The notes under the pieces were generated by a model. The model saw only the letters and a list, made by a program, of their open reading frames with translations. It was not told where the DNA came from and ran no database searches. The translations under genes were made by a program, and so were the position numbers. From Burkholderiales bacterium (GTDB lineage: Bacteria > Pseudomonadota > Gammaproteobacteria > Burkholderiales > Ga0077523): a stretch of DNA of 6,425 nt. The stretch spans positions 1 to 6,425 of the forward strand of contig JALORJ010000156.1 of NCBI GenBank assembly GCA_025459035.1, written 5' to 3'. The stretch's first letter is position 1. Each line of letters opens with the position of its first letter. Below are positions 1 through 5,709 of this stretch, piece after piece.

Positions 1-1502
1 GCGCCCTGTCGGAGCAACCCGAGGCCTCGGCCGCGTGGGTGCTGGAAGGTGACGTCGAGGCCGCGCTCGGCAGTGCCGACGCGGTCCTCGAGATGGACTA
101 CACGACCGACATGATCACGCACGCGACGATGGAGCCGATCAGCGCCACGGCGCAGGTCGTCGACGGCGCGTTCCACGTGCACACCGGCACGCAGGGCGCG
201 TCGTTCGCGCGGATGACGCTCACCTACTACCTCGCCACGGCGCTGAAGAAGAAGCCCGACGAGGTGAGCGTCTCGATCCACAACTACCTGCTGGGTGGCG
301 GCTTCGGCGGCAAGCAGGACTACGACGAACTGCTCGCGGCGGCCTGGTGCGCGAACACCATCGGCAAGCCGGTGAAGCTGATCCAGACGCGCGAGAGCGC
401 GTTCGCCACCAGCTACGCGCGCACACCGACGCTGCACCGCATGAAGGCGGCGGTGAAGGATGGCAAGCTCGCCGGCATGAACCACGACATCGTCTGCGGG
501 TTCATGGGCGCGCGCTTCGGCGTCGGCAAGAAGTACGGCAGCGACTGGCTGCAGCTCGACAGCTGGGACGGCCGCAACGTCGACATCGACCAGTGGTCGA
601 TCGGCGGCAGCGACCACTGGTACGACGTGCCGAACCACCGCGTGCGGGCGTGGAACCACGACACGACCACGTGGGCGGTGCAGGCCAGCGCGCTGCGCAC
701 GGTGTCCAACTCGTACAACATCTTCGTGGTCGAGTCGTTCATGGACGAGGTCGCGCACGCGGCCGGGCGCGACCCGCTCGAGTTCCGGCTGGCGATGCTG
801 AACGGCAAGGGCGGCGGTCGCGGCATTCCCAACGCCGGCTACGCCCCGGGCACGCCGTCCGACTACTACATGGACCAGCTGTGGATCTCGCTGCCTTGGA
901 CCACGGAAGGCTCGTGGCCGAAGTACGAGTCGGCGACGGTCGGCGGTGCGCTGCGGCTCGCCAACTGCCTGCGCGTCGCCGCCGGCAAGGCCGGCTGGGG
1001 CACGAAGCGACTGCCGCCGAACACGGGCATGGGCATCGCCGTGACGTCGGCGGAGGAGCGGCAGAGCCCGACCTGGGTCGCCGGCATCGCGCAGGTCACC
1101 GTCGACCCGGCCACCGGGCAATACACGATCGACCGCCTGACCCTCGCGATGGACCCGGGCACGATCGTCAACCCGAAGAACGTCGACGCGCAGATCCGCG
1201 GCTCGGCGTTGTGGGGTGCCAGCCAGATCCTCGGCGAGCGCCTCACGGTGAAGAACGGCAAGTTCGAGCAGACCAACTTCCACCAGTACACGCCGATCCG
1301 GCTGTCGCAGGTGCCGAAGATCGATGTCGAGCTGATCGCGTCGAACCATCACCCGAGCGGCGTCGGCGAACCCGCGTCGACCGTGGTGGCGCCCGCGGTC
1401 GCCAACGCGATCTACAACGCGGTGGGCGTGCGCGTGCGGCACATGCCGATCACCCCCGAGGCGATCCTCGCGGGGCTGAAGGCGAAGTCGAAGACGGCCT
1501 GA
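1..1502 (+). CDS. Molybdopterin-binding subunit of a xanthine oxidase-family hydroxylase (IorB/CoxL type), 5' partial
   Basis: The gene is open from the window's first base (codons in phase from base 3). The GTG at 39 is only an internal valine, because the frame continues upstream without a stop. About 499 residues are present of a family usually near 700-770. Numbering from the codon at 39: an H-A-T-M-E-P cofactor-region motif (28-33), T-Q-G (51-53), the glycine-rich G-G-G-F-G-G-K loop (86-92, bases 294-314), a conserved L-R before S-N-S-Y-N (Arg220), a D-P-G-T-I-V-N-P stretch (372-379), and the catalytic glutamate in G-V-G-E-P (Glu444, bases 1368-1370). In this family the subunit carries the Mo-pterin cofactor and hydroxylates N-heterocycles or aldehydes with water, passing electrons to a small 2Fe-2S subunit. 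That partner is not in the window and may lie upstream. The ending H-M-P-I-T-P-E is typical of the IorB branch. Substrate cannot be told; a periplasmic location (Tat signal) is common in this branch but the N-terminus is not visible. Confidence 0.93.
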   Translation, partial: ALSEQPEASAAWVLEGDVEAALGSADAVLEMDYTTDMITHATMEPISATAQVVDGAFHVHTGTQGASFARMTLTYYLATALKKKPDEVSVSIHNYLLGGGFGGKQDYDELLAAAWCANTIGKPVKLIQTRESAFATSYARTPTLHRMKAAVKDGKLAGMNHDIVCGFMGARFGVGKKYGSDWLQLDSWDGRNVDIDQWSIGGSDHWYDVPNHRVRAWNHDTTTWAVQASALRTVSNSYNIFVVESFMDEVAHAAGRDPLEFRLAMLNGKGGGRGIPNAGYAPGTPSDYYMDQLWISLPWTTEGSWPKYESATVGGALRLANCLRVAAGKAGWGTKRLPPNTGMGIAVTSAEERQSPTWVAGIAQVTVDPATGQYTIDRLTLAMDPGTIVNPKNVDAQIRGSALWGASQILGERLTVKNGKFEQTNFHQYTPIRLSQVPKIDVELIASNHHPSGVGEPASTVVAPAVANAIYNAVGVRVRHMPITPEAILAGLKAKSKTA

Positions 1503-1572
1503 GCCCGCGCGCGACGCGCGGCGGGTCCGGGTTCGCCCCCGGTCCTGCCGCGCGACGCGCCCGCGCTTCGTC
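1503..1572. repeat. Gap with a 12-bp direct repeat and a short GC hairpin
   Basis: This 70-bp gap separates the molybdenum enzyme gene from the amidase gene. It contains CGCGCGACGCGC twice (1508-1519 and 1549-1560), offset by 41 bp. Between the copies is a 5-bp stem, CCGGG (1527-1531) with CCCGG (1538-1542). No T-run follows the stem, so it is not a convincing intrinsic terminator. No Shine-Dalgarno-like purine stretch is seen before the ATG at 1573. The repeat is simple C/G sequence, so chance is a serious alternative. Confidence 0.35.
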
Positions 1573-3048
1573 ATGTCCGAAGACCTGACCGCCCTGTCGG
1601 CGACCGCACTGGTCGCGCACTACGCCAGCCGTTCGCTGTCGCCGGTCGATGTCACCCGCGCGGTGGTCGCGCGGGTCGAGGCCCTCGATCGGCTGTTCAA
1701 CACCTTCGTCGTGTTCGACGCGGACCGCGCGCTGGACGCCGCGCGCGCATCCGAGGCGCGGTGGTCGGCCAGCCGCCCGGCCGGGCCGCTCGACGGCGTG
1801 CCGGTGAGCGTGAAGGACCTCATCCTCGCGCGGGACTGGCCGACGCTGCGCGGGTCGCTCACCACCGATCCGACCGCCCCGTGGACCGACGACGGTCCGC
1901 CGGTGGCGCGGTTGCGCGACAGCGGCGCGGTGCTGCTGGGCAAGACCACGACGTCCGAGTTCGGCTGGAAGGGCGTCACCGACAGCGCGCTGACCGGCGT
2001 CACGCGCAACCCGTGGGATGCGCGGCTCACGCCCGGGGGCAGCAGCGGCGGCGCCGGAGCCGCGTGCGCACTGCGGTTCGGTCCGCTGCATCTCGCCACC
2101 GACGGCGGCGGCTCCATCCGCATTCCGGCCGCGTTCTGCGGGGTGTTCGGCTTCAAGCCGACGTGGGGGCTGGTGCCGGTGCATCCGCATTCGCCGGCAG
2201 GCACGCTGTGGCACCAGGGGCCGATCACCCGTCACGTGGCCGATGCGGCCGCGATGCTCGACGTCATCGCGCGCCCGGATCCGCGTGACTGGGCGCAGAT
2301 CCCTTGCGGCGTCGACTTCTCCGCGGCGTCGCTCGACGCCGGCATTGCGGGGCTGCGCATCGCGTGGAGCCCCGACCTGGGCTACGCGCGCGTCGAGCCC
2401 GACGTGCTGGCCGCCACGACTGCGGCCCTCGACGTGCTGCGCGACGCGGGCGCGTGCATCGAGACGGTGTCGCTCGGCCTCGACGACCCGATCGACGTCA
2501 TGCAGCCGCTGTGGTCGGTCGCACTCGCGACGGCACTCGCACCGCTCGACCCGGCGCGCCGCAATCGCGTCGAACCCGCGCTGCAGGCGCTGGCCGCGCC
2601 CGGCTTCACGCTGTCGGCGCTCGAACTGCGCGCGGTCGAGAAGGCCCGCGAGCGCTTCGGTCAGCGCATGCAGGCGCTGCACGCGCAGTTCGATCTGCTG
2701 GTCACGCCGCAGATGCCGATCACCGCGTTCGAGGTCGGGCACGAGGTCCCGCCCGGCTCGGGTCGGACCCGCTGGTGGGAGTGGTCGCCCTTCACCTACC
2801 CGTTCAACCTGACGCAGCAGCCGACCGCGACGGTGCCGTGCGGTTTCGACCGCCGCGGCCTGCCGGTGGCGTTGCAGCTGGTCGGCGCGAAATTCGACGA
2901 CGCGCGCGTGCTGCGCGCGGCACGCGCGTTCGAGCAGCGCCGCCCGTTCGCGGTGCCCGACGTCGACGTCGGCGCCGCGTCCGCGGCAGCCGCCGGATCG
3001 GTCGCGGCGACCCGCACACCGAATCCGCCGGTCGCCGCCCGGGCGTGA
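1573..3048 (+). CDS. Amidase signature family amidase
   Basis: This 491-residue protein is a serine hydrolase of the amidase signature family, which cleaves amide bonds to a carboxylate plus ammonia or an amine. The triad is complete: Lys81 in P-V-S-V-K-D, cis-Ser157 in G-G-S-S-G-G (155-160), and nucleophile Ser181 in G-G-G-S-I-R-I-P-A (bases 2113-2115). The 24-residue spacing between the two serines matches the family. The G-K-T-T-T-S-E-F strand (123-130) and G-F-K-P-T-W-G-L-V-P (193-202) are also standard. The ATG at 1573 places the family's N-terminal helix (T-A-L-V-A-H-Y) in the expected position, though no ribosome site is obvious. There is no signal peptide, so it is probably cytoplasmic. 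The last ~28 residues (464-491) are an Ala/Pro-rich low-complexity tail beyond the usual end. A GatA role is unlikely because there is no gatB or gatC beside it. Its place after a molybdenum hydroxylase suggests catabolism of a cyclic or open amide (inference). Confidence 0.93.
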   Translation: MSEDLTALSATALVAHYASRSLSPVDVTRAVVARVEALDRLFNTFVVFDADRALDAARASEARWSASRPAGPLDGVPVSVKDLILARDWPTLRGSLTTDPTAPWTDDGPPVARLRDSGAVLLGKTTTSEFGWKGVTDSALTGVTRNPWDARLTPGGSSGGAGAACALRFGPLHLATDGGGSIRIPAAFCGVFGFKPTWGLVPVHPHSPAGTLWHQGPITRHVADAAAMLDVIARPDPRDWAQIPCGVDFSAASLDAGIAGLRIAWSPDLGYARVEPDVLAATTAALDVLRDAGACIETVSLGLDDPIDVMQPLWSVALATALAPLDPARRNRVEPALQALAAPGFTLSALELRAVEKARERFGQRMQALHAQFDLLVTPQMPITAFEVGHEVPPGSGRTRWWEWSPFTYPFNLTQQPTATVPCGFDRRGLPVALQLVGAKFDDARVLRAARAFEQRRPFAVPDVDVGAASAAAAGSVAATRTPNPPVAARA

Positions 3049-3142
3049 CGCCGCGTCGCATGCGCGCTTCACCCGGCAGCACGCGGCCTGCTCTCCGTCC
3101 CGCGGGCACGTGCGGTGACGCACGGCGCCCCTTCTCCGTCCG
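3049..3142. other. Gap upstream of the MFS gene; 9-bp direct repeat and small stem-loop
   Basis: This 94-bp stretch lies between the amidase stop and the transporter ATG. It has a direct repeat TCTCCGTCC (3092-3100 and 3133-3141). It also has a small hairpin: CGTGCG (3109-3114), loop GTGA, CGCACG (3119-3124). The loop fits the stable GNRA tetraloop class, and the stem ends 18 bases before the start codon. I see no convincing -35/-10 pair, no T-tailed terminator and no clear Shine-Dalgarno sequence, so read-through from the amidase is plausible. Either element could be chance in such GC-rich DNA. Confidence 0.3.
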
Positions 3143-4462
3143 ATGAGTGCCTCGATGCCCGAACACCTTGCCCCGGCCCCGTCGGCCACCCCCGTCGCGC
3201 CCGCCGACCATGCCGCTGCCGCCGGCGTCGCCCTGTCGACGCGCTGGATCCAGCTGGCGATCGGTGTGGTCGTGATGATCTCGATCGCGAGTCCGCAGTA
3301 CGTGTGGGCGCTGTTCACGCGGCCGTACATGGCGAAGCTCGACGCGACGCTCGCGCAGGTGCAGGTCGTGTTCTCGATCGTGGTGGGGCTGCAGTGCGGT
3401 CTGGCCCCGCTGTCGGGCTGGCTGGTGGAGCGCTTCGGCGTGCGCCGACTGTTGACGATCGGGGCCGCGCTGGTCGGCGCGAGCTGGATCGTCGGTGCGC
3501 AGTCCGCGTCGCTCTTCGCCCTCTACGCGACGTACGGGCTGTTCGCCGGACTGGGCACCGGCATCGTCTACATCGGCGTGGTCGGCCTGATGGTGAAGTG
3601 GTTCCCGGACCGGCGCGGCCTCGCGGCCGGCATCGCCGCGGCGGGCTACGGCATGGGCGCATCGCTCACGACCTTCCCGATCGCGGACAGCCTCGCGGTG
3701 CACGGGCTCGAGACCACGCTGGTGCGCTTCGGCATCGTCTTCGGCGTGGTCGGGCTGATCGGCGCACGGCTGCTGCGCACGCCGCCGGTCGGCTTCACGG
3801 TCACGCTGCCGGCCGGGCGCGTGCTGCCGCAGACCGGCCACGACCGGTCGCCGGCGCAGGTGCTGCGCTCGCCGATCTTCTGGCTGATGTTCGCGATGAT
3901 GACGCTGATGGCCACCTCGGGCCTGATGGTCGTGTCGCAGATGGGCGCGTTCGCGAAGGACTTCGGCGTCGCCGACGCGACGGTCTGGGGCATGGCCGCG
4001 CTGCCGCTCGCGCTCACGCTCGACCGCATGACCAACGGCCTCACCCGGCCGTTCTTCGGCTGGGTGTCGGACCGCATCGGCCGCGAGAACACGATGCTGA
4101 TCGCGTTCGCCCTCGAAGGCTGCGCGATGGCGGTCTGGTACCTGAATCGCGCCGACCCGGTCGCGTTCGTGCTGCTGTCGGGGCTGGTGTTCTTCGGCTG
4201 GGGCGAAATCTTCTCGCTGTTCCCGTCGACGCTGACCGACACCTTCGGCGCGAAGCACGCGTCGACCAACTACGGCTTCCTCTACGCCGGCGCCGGCGTC
4301 GGCGCGATCCTGGGCGGTCCGCTCGCCGCGCTGCTGTACCAGTCGACCGGCACATGGACGACGGTGTTCGGTCTGGCGATCGCCGCCAACTTCGTCACCG
4401 CGACGCTCGCGATCGCGGTGCTCAAGCCGATGCGGCGGCGGTATCTGGAGCGGCAGGGATAG
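3143..4462 (+). CDS. MFS transporter, oxalate/formate antiporter (OFA)-like
   Basis: This is a 439-residue inner-membrane carrier with about 12 hydrophobic helices (roughly 36-54, 73-93, 103-121, 126-148, 159-178, 193-212, 247-268, 283-303, 317-334, 342-362, 376-399, 406-428). The first ~32 residues are a soluble Ala/Pro-rich tail. MFS motif A is seen after TM2 (G-W-L-V-E-R-F-G-V-R-R, 92-102) and its second-half copy after TM8 (G-W-V-S-D-R-I-G-R, 306-314). K-W-F-P-D-R-R-G-L-A-A-G (152-163) and N-Y-G-F-L-Y (376-381) are typical of the OFA family, which exchanges or imports small carboxylates. Arg302 before P-F-F-G-W matches the family's TM8 arginine position. The position where I recall OxlT having a TM11 lysine is Ala384 here, so oxalate is doubtful (needs an alignment). 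The ATG at 3143 is the first start after the in-frame stop at 3116; Met5 (3155) is an alternative. As the third codirectional gene it may import the substrate for the two enzymes upstream. Confidence 0.88.
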   Translation: MSASMPEHLAPAPSATPVAPADHAAAAGVALSTRWIQLAIGVVVMISIASPQYVWALFTRPYMAKLDATLAQVQVVFSIVVGLQCGLAPLSGWLVERFGVRRLLTIGAALVGASWIVGAQSASLFALYATYGLFAGLGTGIVYIGVVGLMVKWFPDRRGLAAGIAAAGYGMGASLTTFPIADSLAVHGLETTLVRFGIVFGVVGLIGARLLRTPPVGFTVTLPAGRVLPQTGHDRSPAQVLRSPIFWLMFAMMTLMATSGLMVVSQMGAFAKDFGVADATVWGMAALPLALTLDRMTNGLTRPFFGWVSDRIGRENTMLIAFALEGCAMAVWYLNRADPVAFVLLSGLVFFGWGEIFSLFPSTLTDTFGAKHASTNYGFLYAGAGVGAILGGPLAALLYQSTGTWTTVFGLAIAANFVTATLAIAVLKPMRRRYLERQG

Positions 4463-4512
4463 GCCTCGGCAACACCTGCACGCCCGCAAGCGAACTTCCA
4501 CGGGGCTCCGGA

Positions 4513-4555
4513 ACGCCTTGAAATTCGAAAGCGCCACTTTCGACTTTCAAGGTGT
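4513..4555. promoter_or_regulatory. Strong inverted repeat built from four 7-bp units, upstream of the ATPase gene
   Basis: Bases 4513-4531 pair with 4537-4555 around a 5-base loop (CGCCA), giving a 19-bp stem with one mismatch (T4524/C4544) and one G-T wobble (4515/4553). The core arms are TTGAAATTCGAAAG (4518-4531) and CTTTCGACTTTCAA (4537-4550). Each arm is two tandem heptamers of consensus CTTTCRA or its complement: TTGAAAT, TCGAAAG, then CTTTCGA, CTTTCAA. The block is clearly richer in A/T than its surroundings. It begins 51 bases after the transporter stop and ends 17 bases before the ATG at 4573. No T-run follows on either strand, so a classical terminator is unlikely. An operator for a multimeric or HTH protein, or a leader hairpin controlling the ATPase gene, fits better (inference). 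No clear -35/-10 pair is seen. Confidence 0.6.
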
Positions 4556-4572
4556 GCGAGTACCGTCGCGGC

Positions 4573-5703
4573 ATGGTCGAACGTCCTCGTCTGCGCGCCG
4601 CCGTCGCGGCCGCGCTCGAACGTGCACCGGTCGTCGCTCTCGTCGGGCCGCGTCAGGTGGGCAAGACCACGCTCGCGCGGACCTTCCTGTCCTCGGACTC
4701 GGCCAGCTACTTCGACCTGGAAGTGCCTGCCGCCGAGGTGCTGCTCGCCAACCCGATGCTCGCACTCGAGTCTCGCACCGGGCTGGTGGTCATGGACGAA
4801 GTCCAGCGCGCACCGGACGTGTTCAAGGTGCTGCGCGTGCTGTGCGACCGCGATCCGCTGCCGTGCCGGTTCCTGCTGCTCGGCAGCGCCGCGCCGGGGT
4901 TGCTGCAGCAGACCGCCGAGACCCTGGCCGGCCGCATCGAGGTGATCGAGATCGGCGGCTTCGCGCTTGACGAGGTCGGGCCCGACGCCATCGACCGGCT
5001 GTGGCTGCGCGGCGGCTTTCCGCGGTCGTTCACGGCCGCGCGCGAGGCAGACGGCCGTCGCTGGCGGCAGCAGTTCGTGCGTACCTTCGTCGAACGCGAC
5101 CTGCCGTTGCTCGGGTTCACGAGCCCGCCGGCGGCGATGCGTCGCTTCTGGGCGCTGCTCGCGCACTGGCACGGCCAGATCTGGAACGCCGCCGAGCCCG
5201 CACGCACGCTGGGCGTGACCGCGCCCACCGTGCGCCGGCTGCTCGACTGGCTGGCCGGCACGTTCATGGTCCGCACGCTGCCGCCGTGGCACGAGAACCT
5301 CGGCAAGCGGCAGGTCAAGGCGCCGAAGGTCTACCTGCGCGACTCCGGTCTGCTTCACGAGCTGCTGGGCATCCCGGATCACGACACGCTGCTCGTGCAC
5401 CCGAAGGCCGGCGCGTCGTGGGAAGGCTTCGCGCTCGAGAGCGTGCTCGCGGTCGCCCAGCCTGACGACGCGTACTTCTGGGCTACGCACGGCGGTGCCG
5501 AACTCGACCTGCTGCTGCTGAAGGACGGCAAGCGCGTCGGCGTCGAGTTCAAGCGCGCCGATGCGCCTCGGCTCACACCGTCGATCACCACCGCGCTGCA
5601 CGACCTGCGGCTCGACGCGCTGTACGTGGTCTATCCGGGCACGCGTCGCTACCCGCTCGCGGAACGCGTCGAGGTCGTGCCGCTGACCGCGCTCACCGCG
5701 TGA
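4573..5703 (+). CDS. AAA_14/DUF4143 family ATP-binding protein (COG1373-like)
   Basis: This 376-residue protein belongs to a widespread ATPase family of poorly defined function. Walker A is G-P-R-Q-V-G-K-T-T (25-33), Walker B is L-V-V-M-D-E (71-76), a sensor-1-like strand is L-L-L-G-S-A (101-106), and the family's L-A-G-R follows at 118-121. G-G-F-P (147-150) and F-V-E-R-D-L-P (172-178) lead into DUF4143, which holds a helix-turn-helix-like segment (about 207-230) and L-R-D-S-G-L-L-H-E-L-L-G (255-266). The C-terminus has G-A-E-L-D (308-312) and V-E-F-K (324-327), that is Asp312 and Glu325-x-Lys327, a PD-(D/E)XK nuclease-like pattern. The protein appears full length. I chose ATG 4573 because M-V-E-R-P-R-L matches the family's usual beginning. 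An in-frame GTG at 4552 would add seven residues but lies inside the hairpin's right arm. Neither start has a well-spaced Shine-Dalgarno sequence. DNA-related, antitoxin-like or defence roles are speculation. Composition matches the neighbours, so there is no sign of recent transfer. Confidence 0.9.
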   Translation: MVERPRLRAAVAAALERAPVVALVGPRQVGKTTLARTFLSSDSASYFDLEVPAAEVLLANPMLALESRTGLVVMDEVQRAPDVFKVLRVLCDRDPLPCRFLLLGSAAPGLLQQTAETLAGRIEVIEIGGFALDEVGPDAIDRLWLRGGFPRSFTAAREADGRRWRQQFVRTFVERDLPLLGFTSPPAAMRRFWALLAHWHGQIWNAAEPARTLGVTAPTVRRLLDWLAGTFMVRTLPPWHENLGKRQVKAPKVYLRDSGLLHELLGIPDHDTLLVHPKAGASWEGFALESVLAVAQPDDAYFWATHGGAELDLLLLKDGKRVGVEFKRADAPRLTPSITTALHDLRLDALYVVYPGTRRYPLAERVEVVPLTALTA

Positions 5704-5709
5704 CTCCGG
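5704..5709. other. 6-bp gap between convergent stop codons
   Basis: The ATPase TGA ends at 5703 and the ubiA stop (TAG on the minus strand) occupies 5712-5710, leaving six bases. There is no hairpin plus T-run here or in the adjoining coding ends on either strand. Transcripts therefore probably overlap at their 3' ends, or termination lies within the opposing gene or depends on Rho. Confidence 0.7.

Noticed and set aside
1527..1542. GC hairpin after the molybdenum enzyme gene as a terminator
   Set aside because: Only five base pairs and no T-run; common by chance in such sequence.
1573..3048. Calling the amidase GatA (glutamyl-tRNA amidotransferase subunit A)
   Set aside because: The shared signature is not specific, no gatB or gatC is adjacent, and the tail and context differ from GatA.
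1450..3330. 626-residue open frame on the minus strand, antisense to the amidase and transporter start
   Set aside because: Its translation is Arg/Ala/Gly-rich without any domain I recognise, and it lies opposite an amidase with all catalytic motifs. Long stop-free antisense frames are expected in DNA this GC-rich.
3115..4521. 468-residue plus-strand frame overlapping the transporter
   Set aside because: Arg-rich out-of-frame translation of the transporter gene without hydrophobic segments; not a real gene.
2804..4537. 577-residue minus-strand open frame opposite the transporter
   Set aside because: Low-complexity Arg/Glu/His-rich product, no motif, opposite a transporter with clear helices and motifs; a shadow frame.
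4513..4555. Reading the palindrome as the intrinsic terminator of the transporter gene
   Set aside because: No T-run follows either arm and the loop-proximal stem is A/T-rich rather than G/C-rich. Its closeness to the ATPase start fits regulation better.
4518..4568. TTGAAA at 4518-4523 as a -35 element for the ATPase gene
   Set aside because: No TATAAT-like hexamer lies 16-18 bases downstream, so a sigma-70 promoter cannot be supported from sequence alone.
4282..5601. 439-residue minus-strand open frame opposite the ATPase and reading through the palindrome
   Set aside because: No recognisable domain, and the plus-strand protein has intact Walker motifs; its length reflects codon bias rather than coding.
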